Positions 9,254 to 19,076 of a stretch of DNA of 52,481 nucleotides are shown piece by piece. Both the position numbers and the translations under genes were made by a program. The DNA is taken from positions 1 to 52,481 of the forward strand of contig NZ_RCWA01000023.1 in the NCBI RefSeq assembly GCF_018448905.1. The letters run 5' to 3'. Source of the DNA: Photorhabdus heterorhabditis. Lineage in GTDB: Bacteria > Pseudomonadota > Gammaproteobacteria > Enterobacterales > Enterobacteriaceae. Within the stretch, counting starts at the first letter, position 1. The number at the start of each line of letters is the position of its first letter. The notes below the pieces were generated by a model, which saw only the letters and a list, made by a program, of their open reading frames with translations, did not search any database and was not told the origin of the DNA.

Positions 9254-10273
9254 TCATTTGAAACCTGTAGCAGCCATCGCTAACGCTGTATCCAGCATTC
9301 GGTTAGCAAAGCCCCATTCATTATCACACCAGACTAATGTTTTAATCAGATGTTGCCCACTTACCCGCGTTTGTGTGCCATCAACAATCGCGCTGTGGGG
9401 GTCATGGTTAAAATCCGTTGAGACTAACGGCAATTCTGTATAATCAACTATACCACGAAATGAAGTCGCTGCTGACTCTTGCATTAGTTCATTGATTATT
9501 TTGACATTTACCGGAGATTTTACCGTAACGCTCAAATCGATAGCAGTAACGTTAATCGTTGGTACACGTACTGAAATAGCTTCAAAACGGTCACAGAATT
9601 TTGGAAAAATCCGGGTTATTCCCACCGCCAGTTTGGTATCCACCGGAATAATAGACTGGCTTGCCGCCCGGGTACGCCGTAAATCTTTATGATAAGCATC
9701 AATCACAGGCTGATCATTCATTGAGGCATGAATTGTTGTCACTGTGCCAGACTCAATCTCAAATGCATCATCCAACAATTTAATGATGGGAATAATACAG
9801 TTAGTGGTACAAGAGGCATTGGATACAATGCGATCTGCGGCTGTCAATAAGTGCTGATTCACACCATAAACCACCGTCGCGTCTAAATCATTTCCACCCG
9901 GATGAGAAAACAGCACTTTTTTTGCCCCACTGGCAAGGTGTGCCTCCCCATCAGCCTTACTGCCATAAATCCCACTACAATCAAGAACAATATCAATACC
10001 CAATTCCTGCCAAGGTAGCGCCGATACATCTGGTTGATGAAACAAGCGAATATTGTCATCACCAACCTGCAACAAATCATTGTTCAGACGCACATCCCAG
10101 GCAAAGCGACCATGACTGGAGTCATATTTCAGCAAGTGAGCAATCCCTTCAGCATCTGCCAACTCGTTAACAGCAATAACAGCGATCTCAGCCCGGCGAC
10201 CCGATTCATAAAGAGCACGTAAAACACTGCGCCCTATCCTGCCAAAACCGTTTATTGCTACCTTGATTGTCAT
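9254..10273 (-). CDS. epd: D-erythrose-4-phosphate dehydrogenase
   Basis: 339 aa GapA-like enzyme with the Rossmann motif [10 protein letters not shown] at the N-terminus and catalytic Cys155 in SNASCTTN. Family knowledge: Epd oxidises erythrose 4-phosphate to 4-phosphoerythronate for pyridoxal phosphate synthesis. It is assigned as Epd rather than GapA because of its context (tktA-epd-pgk-fbaA) and Epd-type sequence ([20 protein letters not shown]). It is the first gene of the leftward epd-pgk-fbaA series, separated from tktA by about 460 bp. Confidence 0.95.
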   Translation of the reverse strand: MTIKVAINGFGRIGRSVLRALYESGRRAEIAVIAVNELADAEGIAHLLKYDSSHGRFAWDVRLNNDLLQVGDDNIRLFHQPDVSALPWQELGIDIVLDCSGIYGSKADGEAHLASGAKKVLFSHPGGNDLDATVVYGVNQHLLTAADRIVSNASCTTNCIIPIIKLLDDAFEIESGTVTTIHASMNDQPVIDAYHKDLRRTRAASQSIIPVDTKLAVGITRIFPKFCDRFEAISVRVPTINVTAIDLSVTVKSPVNVKIINELMQESAATSFRGIVDYTELPLVSTDFNHDPHSAIVDGTQTRVSGQHLIKTLVWCDNEWGFANRMLDTALAMAATGFK

Positions 10274-10679
10274 GTTACTCCCGAATAATAGTAATTATCA
10301 CGCAACCGCTTAGAATAACCGACTCAATCATTAATGTACCGACTGTTTATCACAAAATTGTTAAAACAATGGCACCGAAAACGCCGTCAGACAACAAAAC
10401 GAAACGATTCAGCTACTAGTAAGGAGATTACGGGAAAAGGAAATTGATCGCAATAGCAAAAAGTGATCAACTCACAAGTTGATAAAACTTACTACGGTAA
10501 GGTTATCTATACCCTTGTTTCATTGATATATAATTCAAGATAAATATGGGCGCTAATATTGAAATAATGAATCGCCAATGCGACATAGATCACCAAATAT
10601 ATCCAGATAATCTATTTTCAAATCAATTTTGTTAAATTTTCCAGAATCAACCTTCAATAATTGTATCGCTCAAAATAAG
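10274..10679. other. Intergenic region between tktA and epd
   Basis: About 400 bp without an ORF. It should carry the epd promoter, transcribed leftward. I see no confident operator. Confidence 0.5.
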
Positions 10680-10715
10680 GAGCACATCCGCCCAAAATTT
10701 GATTCGGATGCGCTC
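10680..10715 (-). terminator. Terminator of tktA
   Basis: On the minus strand GAGCGCATCCG pairs with CGGATGTGCTC (one G-T pair) across a ~14-nt loop, followed by CTTATTTTG. It lies 18 bp past the tktA stop. Confidence 0.75.
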
Positions 10716-10732
10716 GCTAACAAATTTACTAA

Positions 10733-12727
10733 TTATTTCAGCAGAGCTTTAGCCTTAGCGACCACATTCTCTACAGTGAAACCAAACGCTTTAAACAGTT
10801 GATCAGCCGGCGCTGACTCACCAAATGTATTCATACCAATGATAGCGCCATTCATACCGACATATTTAAACCAGTAATCAGCAATACCCGCTTCGATCGC
10901 AACACGCGCAGAAACCATAGCAGGCAGAACGGCCTCACGGTACGCCGCATCCTGTTTATCAAAAGCATCAGTAGATGGCATAGAAACTACGCGCACCTTA
11001 CGACCTTCCTGAGTCAGTTGATTGTAAGCCGCCACAGCCAGTTCAATTTCTGAACCCGTTGCGATCAGAATCAGCTCTGGCTGACCTTCACAATCTTTCA
11101 GAATGTAAGCGCCTTTCTCAATATTAGCCAATTGCTCAGCAGTACGCTCTTGCTGAGCCAAATTCTGGCGAGAGAAAATAAGTGCTGATGGACCCGTTTT
11201 ACGTTCGATAGCGTATTTCCACGCCACCGCAGATTCAACCTGATCACACGGGCGCCATGTACTCAGATTTGGCGTTACACGCAAACTTGCAATTTGTTCT
11301 ACTGGCTGGTGAGTTGGACCATCTTCACCTAAACCGATTGAGTCATGGGTATAAACAAAGATGCTGCGAATTTTCATCAGTGCTGCCATACGCACCGCGT
11401 TACGAGCATATTCAACGAACATCAGGAACGTGGCACCGTAAGGTACAAAGCCACCATGCAGAGCAATACCGTTCATAATGGCTGACATGCCAAATTCACG
11501 CACCCCATAATGGATATAGTTACCTGCCTGATCTTCGTTCAACGGCTTAGAACCTGACCACATCGTCAGGTTACTTGGTGCCAAATCAGCAGACCCCCCC
11601 ATAAACTCAGGCAGCACTTTACCGAATGCCTCCAAAGCATTCTGAGATGCTTTACGGCTGGCAATATTGGCCGGATTATTTTGCAACTGTTCGATAAATG
11701 CTTTTGATTCGGCTTCCCAATTTGCAGGCAATTCACCACAGGTACGGCGTTTAAATTCAGCCGCTAATTCAGGGTACGCTTTTTCATAAGCAGCGAATTT
11801 TTCATTCCAGATTGTTTGTTTTGCTTTACCCGCTTCTTTTGCATCCCACTCTGAATAGATTTCCACCGGAATTTCAAATGCTGGATGATGCCAACCCAAT
11901 GCTTCGCGAGTTGCTGCTATCTCTGCATCACCCAATGGAGCACCATGGGAATCGTGAGTACCTGCTTTGGTTGGTGCGCCAAAACCGATCACCGTTTTAC
12001 ACATCAACAGTGAAGGTTTATCAGAAACTTTACGGGCTTCTTCAATCGCTGCTTTGACCGAGTCTGCATTATGACCATCAACGCCGCGAACCACATGCCA
12101 GCCATAAGCCTCAAAACGGCTTGCTGTATCATCTGTAAACCAGCCTTCGACATGACCATCAATGGAAATACCATTGTCATCATAGAAAGCAACCAGTTTG
12201 CCCAGTTTTAACGTTCCCGCCAAAGAACACACTTCATGAGAAATGCCTTCCATCATGCAGCCGTCACCCATAAATACATAAGTGTTATGGCCAACAATAT
12301 CATGACCGGGACGGTTAAATTGCTCAGCCAAGGTACGTTCAGCAATCGCGAAGCCTACCGCGTTGGCAATCCCCTGCCCTAAAGGACCCGTCGTAGTTTC
12401 TACGCCTGGAGCATAACCATACTCAGGATGGCCTGGGGTTTTGGAATGTAACTGACGGAAATTTTTCAAATCTTCAACTGAAACATCATAACCGGTGAGA
12501 TGCAACAGGCTATAAATCAACATAGAACCATGACCGTTAGACAATACAAAGCGATCACGATCGGCCCAATGTGGGTCAGTTGGGTTATGATTCAAATAAT
12601 CACGCCATAAAACTTCAGCGATATCAGCCATTCCCATAGGCGCACCAGGGTGCCCTGATTTTGCTTTCTGCACTGCATCCATACTCAGGAAGCGAATAGC
12701 ATTGGCAAGGGTTTTACGAGTGGTCAT
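10733..12727 (-). CDS. tktA: Transketolase
   Basis: 664 aa, full enterobacterial length, starting [19 protein letters not shown]. It is the thiamine-diphosphate enzyme of the pentose phosphate pathway. Visible features: [18 protein letters not shown] near the N-terminus, the ThDP/Mg-binding [26 protein letters not shown] in the pyrimidine domain, and a C-terminal domain ending AKAKALLK. It is monocistronic with its own terminator. It sits upstream of epd, so the block supplies and consumes erythrose 4-phosphate. Confidence 0.98.
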   Translation of the reverse strand: MTTRKTLANAIRFLSMDAVQKAKSGHPGAPMGMADIAEVLWRDYLNHNPTDPHWADRDRFVLSNGHGSMLIYSLLHLTGYDVSVEDLKNFRQLHSKTPGHPEYGYAPGVETTTGPLGQGIANAVGFAIAERTLAEQFNRPGHDIVGHNTYVFMGDGCMMEGISHEVCSLAGTLKLGKLVAFYDDNGISIDGHVEGWFTDDTASRFEAYGWHVVRGVDGHNADSVKAAIEEARKVSDKPSLLMCKTVIGFGAPTKAGTHDSHGAPLGDAEIAATREALGWHHPAFEIPVEIYSEWDAKEAGKAKQTIWNEKFAAYEKAYPELAAEFKRRTCGELPANWEAESKAFIEQLQNNPANIASRKASQNALEAFGKVLPEFMGGSADLAPSNLTMWSGSKPLNEDQAGNYIHYGVREFGMSAIMNGIALHGGFVPYGATFLMFVEYARNAVRMAALMKIRSIFVYTHDSIGLGEDGPTHQPVEQIASLRVTPNLSTWRPCDQVESAVAWKYAIERKTGPSALIFSRQNLAQQERTAEQLANIEKGAYILKDCEGQPELILIATGSEIELAVAAYNQLTQEGRKVRVVSMPSTDAFDKQDAAYREAVLPAMVSARVAIEAGIADYWFKYVGMNGAIIGMNTFGESAPADQLFKAFGFTVENVVAKAKALLK

Positions 12728-12905
12728 TTTCTACTCCAAGTGGGATAAAAGCGTTTAGGGGGTAATTTTCTCAGCACAGCGTACAAACCGCAATCTTTAA
12801 AGCCCAAAAGGGAAACTATCTTAATTTCACCTGAACGGCAATTCTTTGATTTAGGTCGCTGATTTACATAAATTTCAGTGCTATCAGAGCAATAAATAAA
12901 CGAAC

Positions 12906-13032
12906 TATACCCTATGGATTTCAAGATGCATCGCGGCGGCAAGGGAGCGAATCCCTGGGAGCATAGATAACTCTGTGACCGGGGTGAGTAAGTGCAGCCA
13001 ACAAAGAAGCAACTTGAAAGATGACAGGTATA
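12906..13032. repeat. ERIC-type repeat (127 bp)
   Basis: Classic 127-bp length, inverted relative to the copies at 5786 and 6552. It lies upstream of tktA. A minus-strand ORF of 122 codons spanning it is repeat-derived. Confidence 0.9.
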
Positions 13033-13461
13033 ATTGAGTAATACTAAAGAGATGAGTGAGTTAATTAAACATAACCATGAGCCGCAAATCAAGACATAAG
13101 ATGGTAAAGCATAAAATACCCAATTAAATGAAAATACATCTTTAATTCATGGAAATTTACAAGCATCACATTAATTGTTTATATTGATCATATATACATA
13201 TTAATGTCCTATCGGCATTGTGATTTACAATCATTACCGGAACATCAATAAACGAATCAAATAGTGCAAAATAAAATAATAATCATGGTTATATTTTCTT
13301 ACATAATGAAATTTTTACACAAAATAATAAGCAATTTAATTAACAAATATAGAAAAAATAAAAAAATACTATTTTTTAACGAATTAATTATTGCAATCCA
13401 TTATATGATCGAGTTATTTTAAATATAATAATTAAAATAACCACGCAGATAACTACTTAGA
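13033..13461. other. AT-rich intergenic region
   Basis: No ORF or RNA recognised between the ERIC copy and the MITE. It is strongly AT-rich. Confidence 0.5.
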
Positions 13462-13602
13462 GCCTATCTCAATAGGCGTAATTGTTGCAGGCAGTTTGAA
13501 CACGGACAGCGCGGAAAAACCGGAGCGTACACGTAGTACGTGAGGATTTTGAACACTGCCCAGGTTCAAAATGACAAATAAAATAGCCCTATTGGGATAG
13601 GC
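13462..13602. mobile_element. Non-coding MITE-like element with terminal inverted repeats
   Basis: 141 bp bounded by gcctatctcaatagg and, inverted, gcctatcccaatagg (one mismatch in 15). Its interior contains the ggagcgtacacgtagtacgtgagg-type block, which I recognise as a dispersed enterobacterial repeat. It encodes nothing and lies directly in front of the first LuxR gene, so it may affect that gene's promoter. Confidence 0.7.
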
Positions 13603-13628
13603 AGTTAATTAGTCATTAGGCGATTCTT

Positions 13629-14318
13629 ATGTCATATATGAAAAACAGACCAAATAATATCACTCCGCAATTACTTCATATGTGGGAAAAAAGTGATGAG
13701 CCATGGGGAGCCAAAGATTGCCAGTCAAGATTTATATATGCAAATTCAGCTTTTTACCAGTTACTTAACCTGTCTGAAGATTTCGACATTGCAGGGCTTT
13801 CAGTAGGTGAATTACCCTCAACCATTGCAGAATATGAAGAAGAATTCAACCATCAAGATCAAAAAGTCATTCAAACTATGCAAAAAGTAACTTCATTTAA
13901 AACCCATTTGTTTGGGAACAATAAAGTTAAACAAACCTACCTCTGTGATAAATATCCACTTTGTGATGAACATGGTAACTGTATCGGTATCACTTTTCAT
14001 CTACATGAAATGCAAGATTTTTCTGTTTCTTACTATTATGAAAGAACATCGCCAAAAGCGCTGAAATTCACACCGCCTAATGACACACTAACTCAAATTG
14101 AGTGGGAAGTTCTTTTTTTGGCCCTTCGCTCATTAGATGAAGAAAGCATCAGCGAAAAATTAATGATTAGTACAGAAGATACAATTAATCATATTCAGTC
14201 AATTTACCGAAAATTTAATCTACCGCTGCATATAGAACTAGAAGATTTTTGCAAAGAAAATAATTTTGACCTTTACATTCCTGAAAGGTTTGCCGCTATA
14301 AGCAGCAGAGATTTATAA
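13629..14318 (+). CDS. PAS4-LuxR family solo regulator, copy A1
   Basis: 229 aa. Residues ~10-135 are a PAS4-like sensor (EKSDEPWGAKDCQSRFIYANSAF); residues ~155-215 a LuxR-type helix-turn-helix (LTQIEWEVLFLALRSL...DTINHIQSIYRKFNL). It has no acyl-homoserine-lactone-binding domain and no LuxI partner nearby. Family knowledge: Photorhabdus carries many such solos, thought to sense host or other non-AHL signals. The HTH is the most diverged of the six: the usual SYRTVxxH recognition stretch is STEDTINH, so DNA-binding specificity may have changed. First of three tandem genes. Confidence 0.85.
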   Translation: MSYMKNRPNNITPQLLHMWEKSDEPWGAKDCQSRFIYANSAFYQLLNLSEDFDIAGLSVGELPSTIAEYEEEFNHQDQKVIQTMQKVTSFKTHLFGNNKVKQTYLCDKYPLCDEHGNCIGITFHLHEMQDFSVSYYYERTSPKALKFTPPNDTLTQIEWEVLFLALRSLDEESISEKLMISTEDTINHIQSIYRKFNLPLHIELEDFCKENNFDLYIPERFAAISSRDL

Positions 14319-14400
14319 AATTTCATTAACAACATGACTCAAATACGGCCAGAATTAAAACCAAAAATCGGATGTTTTTTGATAAAATAGGAATTACATT

Positions 14401-15084
14401 GTGCATTACAAAAAATTAGCGGTATCTCCTCAAATTATTAATATGATGGAAACCAGTGATGAACCATGGGGAATTAAAGATAGAGGTTCCCACTTTGTTT
14501 ATGAAAACAGAGCGATGGCTATGCTGCGAGATCTTCCTCCTGGTTATAATGTCGAAGGGCGTCTTGACAATGATTTACCATGGGCAGGAGCAGAATTTGC
14601 CGAACAATTCCAGATACATGACAGAGCAGTCATGCAATCAGAACAAAGAATATGTTCATTAGAAACACATTTATATGGCAAAGAAAAATTACTTTCCTCG
14701 TATTTCTTCGAAAAGTTCCCATTGTATAATGAAAATAATGAATGTGTTGGTACCATTTTTCATGCCTGGAAAGCTGAAGTCTTTTCTGTGACCCGCTTTT
14801 TTTATGGTAAGCTCCCCGCTTCTATCATGTTTCAGCCCCCCTCTGAATTATTTACTCAACGGGAATGGGATGTCATTTTCCTATTTTTACAGAAACACAC
14901 CAGTAAACAAATCGGACGAATATTGAATATTTCTTATCGCACAGTAGAAACGCATATATTTAGAATATATAAGAAAATCGGTATCAACTCTGGTCAACAA
15001 TTGGAAGAGTATTGTCGCCTTAATGATTTCGATCTGTATGTTCCTGAAAGATTTTTAAAACCAGGAAGTAAAATGTTTATATAA
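14401..15084 (+). CDS. PAS4-LuxR family solo regulator, copy A2
   Basis: 227 aa with a GTG start at 14401, supported by aggaa about 8 nt upstream. PAS4 part: SDEPWGIKDRGSHFVYENRAM and DLPPGYNVEGRLDNDLPW. HTH part: FTQREWDVIFLFLQ, then LNISYRTVETHIFRIYKKIGI, a canonical LuxR recognition helix. 82 bp after copy A1 and 17 bp before copy A3, so the three are probably co-transcribed. The C-terminus ends with the FDLYVPERF block shared by all the paralogues. Confidence 0.88.
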   Translation: MHYKKLAVSPQIINMMETSDEPWGIKDRGSHFVYENRAMAMLRDLPPGYNVEGRLDNDLPWAGAEFAEQFQIHDRAVMQSEQRICSLETHLYGKEKLLSSYFFEKFPLYNENNECVGTIFHAWKAEVFSVTRFFYGKLPASIMFQPPSELFTQREWDVIFLFLQKHTSKQIGRILNISYRTVETHIFRIYKKIGINSGQQLEEYCRLNDFDLYVPERFLKPGSKMFI

Positions 15085-15101
15085 TATTAAAAGTAAAAAA
15101 T

Positions 15102-15770
15102 ATGAAAACTAAAAACAATATATCGGCACAGATAATAAACACAATGGAAAATAGTTATGATCCTTGGGGAATTAAGGATATAAATACTTGTTTTATTTAC
15201 GAAAATAAAGCAATGGCTATGTTACAAAATATTCCTGTTGATTTTAATGTTGAGGGGCGTTTTGATAGTGAATTACCCTGGGCAGGTGCTACCTTTGAAG
15301 AACAATTTCAACGACATGATAGAACAGTAATGCATTTGGAAAAAAGTGTATATTCATTAGAAACACATATATTTGGTAAAGAAAGACTTATTTCCTCATA
15401 TTTATTCGAGAAATTCCCTTTTTATAACGAAAATAATGAATGTATTGGCATAATTTTCCACGGGCAGAAAACAAAATCCTTTTCTTTAAAACAATTTTTT
15501 AATGGAAAACTGCCACCTTCCATTATGTTTTGCTCTCCATCAAAACAGCTTTCACCGCAAGAATGGGAAGTTATTTTTCTTTTCCTAAAGAAACACAGCA
15601 AGAGGAAAATTAGTCAAATACTTAACATTCCTTATCTATCTATAGAAAATCATATGGAAAGAGTATATAAGAAACTAGAAATTAATTCTTATTCTCAACT
15701 AGATGAATATTGCCGATTAAATAATTTTAATTTTTATATACCGGAAAGATTTTTATTTCCTTACATATAA
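15102..15770 (+). CDS. PAS4-LuxR family solo regulator, copy A3
   Basis: 222 aa, closest to copy A2 (SYDPWGIKDINTCFIYENKAM; LPWAGATFEEQFQRHDR). The HTH is recognisable (LSPQEWEVIFLFLKKH...LNIPYLSIENHMERVYKKLEI), but the Arg-Thr of SYRTVE is Leu-Ser here. AT-rich. It is followed by an ERIC copy and then a decayed fourth paralogue. Ligand and targets are unknown. Confidence 0.85.
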   Translation: MKTKNNISAQIINTMENSYDPWGIKDINTCFIYENKAMAMLQNIPVDFNVEGRFDSELPWAGATFEEQFQRHDRTVMHLEKSVYSLETHIFGKERLISSYLFEKFPFYNENNECIGIIFHGQKTKSFSLKQFFNGKLPPSIMFCSPSKQLSPQEWEVIFLFLKKHSKRKISQILNIPYLSIENHMERVYKKLEINSYSQLDEYCRLNNFNFYIPERFLFPYI

Positions 15771-15912
15771 ATATTATCTTTATTATAAGTTACATCACAT
15801 TATCAAGGTAAAATATCAATCCGTCAGAGAAGATAAAGAATTTCACTTTAATTACATTAATATAACTTTTATTAAAATCAATAAATTTTCTAAAAATTTT
15901 ATTATTACGTTA

Positions 15913-16039
15913 TATACCCAATAGATTTCAAGTTGCAGTGCGGCGGCAAGTGAACGCATCCCCAGGAGCATAGATAACTATGTGACTGGGGTAAGTGAAC
16001 GCAGCCAACAAAGCAGCAGCTTGAAAGATGAAGGGTATA
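15913..16039. repeat. ERIC-type repeat (127 bp)
   Basis: 127-bp form with intact tataccc and gggtata ends. It separates LuxR copy A3 from the decayed copy. Confidence 0.92.
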
Positions 16040-16093
16040 TAGAGGTAATTAAATTAATCGCCTGTATCTATTATAATTTAGACAATTAACAAC

Positions 16094-16347
16094 ATGTCAT
16101 TACAAAAAAAGCGGGTAATAATCTTTTACTCTGCCATAATATCAGCAATAGATTTATCACTAGTAAAACTAAAATTTCATATCATGTTGTAGAAAAATAG
16201 GATTAAAGTACCCATGTGAAACTATAAATCAATGCAGCTATTAAATTAATAATATTTCGCAAGAATAATGAATTTGACTTTTACATTCATAAAGAACACC
16301 ATAAATATACAGACAATATCTTTATAAACAATCGGTTTCATTATTAA
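16094..16347 (+). pseudogene. Decayed PAS4-LuxR gene (C-terminal HTH remnant)
   Basis: Translated across frames, the segment reads KKRVIIFYSAIIS, then in another frame KISYHVVEK, then after stops KL-INAAIK, then RKNNEFDFYIHKEH. These correspond in order to EWEVIFLFLKK, NISYRTVETH, KKIGINS and RLNDFDLYVPER of copies A2/A3. At least two frameshifts and several stops interrupt it, and the PAS part is absent. It marks a fourth member of this array. Confidence 0.65.
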
Positions 16348-16477
16348 GTATTCTTTTCTATAGCCTGCTCAATTCACCCTAATTGATAATCTGTGCTTAA
16401 TTACTATTAAACAGTAAAAATATCGATGATTTATTTGTTATCAATATTTCCTTATAATTAAAATCAGGAGATTATTC

Positions 16478-16729
16478 ATGTATATCCAAGATTGGCATCC
16501 GGCAGATATTATTGCAGCTCTACGAAAACAAGGAACAAATCTTTCAGCGGTTTCCCGAAAAGCAGGTCTGGCGTCATCTACACTGAGTAATGCCTTACAT
16601 CGTCCGTGGCCAAAAGGAGAAGCCTTGATCGCCATCGAATTAGGTTTACATCCATCCGATATTTGGCCATCACGTTATAAACCTGGCAAAGAAAATAAGT
16701 TCCTGATAAGCAGCATAGAGTGCTGGTAG
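16478..16729 (+). CDS. Ner/Nlp-like winged-helix DNA-binding protein
   Basis: 83 aa, preceded by an ideal RBS (aggag, 8 nt). The sequence DWHPADIIAALRKQG...SAVSRKAGLASSTLSNALHRPWPKGEALIAIELG...IWPSRY is typical of the Ner/Nlp (SfsB-like) family related to Mu Ner repressors. Family knowledge: Nlp proteins are small transcriptional regulators, some linked to maltose or other sugar gene expression. The C-terminal ~15 residues beyond the domain are not conserved as far as I can tell. It stands alone between the LuxR remnant and tRNA-Asp. Confidence 0.85.
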   Translation: MYIQDWHPADIIAALRKQGTNLSAVSRKAGLASSTLSNALHRPWPKGEALIAIELGLHPSDIWPSRYKPGKENKFLISSIECW

Positions 16730-16803
16730 CATTTCGATGCCTTATTTTAATGTCATTTCACGACTGTCCATAAAGAGATTATTACGCAGATGTAACGGAA
16801 ACG

Positions 16804-16832
16804 AAAAAGCCCCGGGAGATTACCCAGGGCTT
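16804..16832 (-). terminator. Terminator of tRNA-Asp
   Basis: On the minus strand AGCCCTGGG pairs with CCCGGGGCT (one T-G pair), followed by TTTTTCG. It begins ~9 bp past the tRNA CCA end. Confidence 0.85.
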
Positions 16833-16840
16833 CGGAATTT

Positions 16841-16917
16841 TGGCGGTGCGGACGGGACTCGAACCCGCGACCCCCGGCGTGACAGGCCGGTATTCTAACC
16901 GACTGAACTACCGCACC
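16841..16917 (-). tRNA. tRNA-Asp (GTC)
   Basis: 77 nt including encoded CCA. Acceptor stem GGTGCGG pairs with CCGCACC; D-arm AGTTCAGTCGGTTAGAA; anticodon loop CTGTCAC gives anticodon GTC; T-arm with GGTTCGAGTCC. All arms can be drawn. The adjacent dnaQ is also a common enterobacterial neighbour of tRNA-Asp. Confidence 0.97.
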
Positions 16918-17046
16918 GCGCAGCGTTCTGGTTGAGAACGTGGTGAATATTACGAACCCAAATTCATTCCGTCAATGTTTTTTATAACAAAAAGGCACAC
17001 CTGATCAACTTTTCACCCCAAAAGGTAATTTATCTGAAATTTTATT

Positions 17047-17793
17047 TTAACTCTGTCCAGAATTCATACGCCACAGACAGCTTCCACCTTTCTTCTCAAC
17101 TAAATCCAATCTGGATTCATGAGCCGCAAGTTCTTCATCTGTTGCGTAAATAACTTTTAACTCAGTTTTAGGACGGGTAATACGGTGCACTTCAGAAACA
17201 TTAGCACCGCCAGATACTTCTCCTTCCATCGAAAACGCAAGAGCAGTCTGCCCGCCTGTCATTATCAGGTAGACATCAGCCAATATCTCCGCATCAAGTA
17301 ATGCTCCGTGTAAGGTTCTCTTAGAGTTGTCTATATCATAACGATCACACAACGCATCAAGGTTGTTTCTTTTCCCCGGAAATAATGCTCTTGCAAGTTG
17401 TAAGCTATCAGTAATCTTACAGAAATCAGCCGTTGGCGGGATATCACGATTCAGTTTCCCAAACTCATAATCCATAAAGCCGATATCAAAGGGGGCGTTA
17501 TGGATGATCAACTCAGCGCCACGAATAAATTCAATAAATTCATCGGCAATATCAGCAAACAGCGGCTTATCCTGCAAAAATTCATCACTTATTCCATGAA
17601 CTTCGAATGCTTCAGGATCGACCAATCTGTCTGGTTTAATATAGATATGAAAATGGCGCCCAGTCAGACGGCGGTTAATAACCTCCACAGCCCCAATTTC
17701 AATAATTTTGTGCCCTTCATAGTGAACACCGAGTTTATTCATACCGGTGGTTTCGGTATCAAGGACAATTTGTCGTGTAATTGCAGTGCTCAT
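17047..17793 (-). CDS. dnaQ: DNA polymerase III epsilon subunit (3'-5' proofreading exonuclease)
   Basis: 248 aa, very close to E. coli DnaQ throughout. DEDDh exonuclease motifs are intact: IVLDTETTG (ExoI), IIHNAPFDIGFMDYEF (ExoII) and the HGALLDAEIL His-Asp pair (ExoIII). The C-terminal ~60 residues, which bind the polymerase alpha subunit in E. coli, end GGSCLWRMNSGQS. Divergent from rnhA, the classic enterobacterial dnaQ/rnhA arrangement with overlapping promoters in the short gap. Confidence 0.98.
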   Translation of the reverse strand: MSTAITRQIVLDTETTGMNKLGVHYEGHKIIEIGAVEVINRRLTGRHFHIYIKPDRLVDPEAFEVHGISDEFLQDKPLFADIADEFIEFIRGAELIIHNAPFDIGFMDYEFGKLNRDIPPTADFCKITDSLQLARALFPGKRNNLDALCDRYDIDNSKRTLHGALLDAEILADVYLIMTGGQTALAFSMEGEVSGGANVSEVHRITRPKTELKVIYATDEELAAHESRLDLVEKKGGSCLWRMNSGQS

Positions 17794-17849
17794 AATGCCT
17801 TTTTATGTCAGACTAAGATTTTGGATTGAATAGGATGAGTCTACCAGAG

Positions 17850-18320
17850 ATGAGCAAACAGGTAGAAATTTTCACCGATGGATCTTGTCTGGGCAATCCG
17901 GGGCCAGGTGGATACGGTGTTTTATTGCGCTATCAACAACACGAAAGAACCCTTAGTGAAGGTTTTCATCACACAACTAACAACAGAATGGAGCTGATGG
18001 CTGCTATTATTGGCCTGGAAACGCTAACACGCCCTTGCAAAATCATACTCACCACCGATAGCCAATATGTGCGTCAAGGTATCACCCAATGGATTCATAA
18101 CTGGAAAAAACGCGGCTGGCGTAAAGCAGATAAATCCCCTGTCAGCAATGTAGATTTGTGGCAACGCCTTGACCAAGCAATTGCCCGCCATGATATTGAC
18201 TGGAAATGGGTCAAAGGCCACGCAGGGCATAGTGAAAATGAACGCTGTGATGAGTTGGCTCGGACTGCGGCAAACTCACCGACAGAAACCGACACTGGAT
18301 ATATCGAAAATACAGATTAA
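17850..18320 (+). CDS. rnhA: Ribonuclease HI
   Basis: 156 aa from ATG 17850 ([23 protein letters not shown]), chosen by homology to the E. coli start. An upstream ATG at 17835 with gga 9 nt before it is an alternative and adds 5 residues. It cleaves RNA in RNA-DNA hybrids. Catalytic residues of the DEDD set are visible in [21 protein letters not shown] and the C-terminal [15 protein letters not shown] carries the His loop. The last 4 bp overlap the convergent methyltransferase gene. Confidence 0.96.
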   Translation: MSKQVEIFTDGSCLGNPGPGGYGVLLRYQQHERTLSEGFHHTTNNRMELMAAIIGLETLTRPCKIILTTDSQYVRQGITQWIHNWKKRGWRKADKSPVSNVDLWQRLDQAIARHDIDWKWVKGHAGHSENERCDELARTAANSPTETDTGYIENTD

Positions 18321-19033
18321 TTACGCTTTCGATAACATTTTGTTGCGCCAACTGCACCGCTTAATTTAGGCTTTAACAACGTTACTTTCATCTGGTTTAG
18401 AGTTAATGGTATTGTCCGTTTACGGGCAATAATCAGACTTATACAACCAAATACAGGCAAGTGCCGATTAAAAAAACCAGTTTCATTTCGCCAGGGTAAT
18501 ACTTGAAAATTCCCGCGATACAGCACTTCATAATTAAGCAGACTTAACCAATCAAGTTGGCGCATCAGGGAAAACATATGACTGCAATAGGGCTGACAGC
18601 GCCATAATCCGGGCACTAATTTTCCTAAGCCAAGCAAACTCAATGAATTGAAGCCACTAATAATAATCCAACCATCATCAATTATCACTCGGTCAACTTC
18701 CCGTAACAAACGATGAGGATCTTCACTGTAAGCCAGCATATGACTCAACAAACAAGCATCAACCGATTTTTCTTCAAACGGCAGATGGTAAGGATCGGTA
18801 ATCACCTGCATATTCTGCCCTTCCTTACCAACATTAATCTGGTTGAAAATCGGGCACGCCTTGCTATCAATTTCGGCACTCAAATTACCGATTTTCAACA
18901 GATGGAAACCAAATATTTTCTGCCACCAGGGTTGTAATTGACGTTCCAAAGCGGCACGGTAATATTCCCCCCAAGGTAAATCAGCCCAAGAAGCCGGGGG
19001 GTTCATGTTCTGTATTGTACGTGCAGATTTCAC
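18317..19033 (-). CDS. yafS: SAM-dependent methyltransferase, YafS-like
   Basis: 238 aa with a GTG start at 19033, supported by aaggaa 8 nt upstream. It belongs to the class I methyltransferase family. The middle region has a Methyltransf_11 pattern ([38 protein letters not shown], shown here only as landmarks: [10 protein letters not shown] and LLREVDRVI). The motif I glycine-rich loop is poorly conserved. It lies between rnhA and gloB, the standard position of yafS in enterobacteria, divergent from gloB. Its substrate is not established. Confidence 0.85.
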   Translation of the reverse strand: MKSARTIQNMNPPASWADLPWGEYYRAALERQLQPWWQKIFGFHLLKIGNLSAEIDSKACPIFNQINVGKEGQNMQVITDPYHLPFEEKSVDACLLSHMLAYSEDPHRLLREVDRVIIDDGWIIISGFNSLSLLGLGKLVPGLWRCQPYCSHMFSLMRQLDWLSLLNYEVLYRGNFQVLPWRNETGFFNRHLPVFGCISLIIARKRTIPLTLNQMKVTLLKPKLSGAVGATKCYRKRN

Positions 19034-19076
19034 GGCTTCTTTTCCTTAATAAACTGCTGTTAATAAGAGGTATACA

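Noticed and set aside
16841-16917. tRNA-Asp as the attachment site of an island
   Set aside because: No integrase gene and no repeated tRNA 3' end were seen; the flanking genes on the dnaQ side are conserved housekeeping genes.
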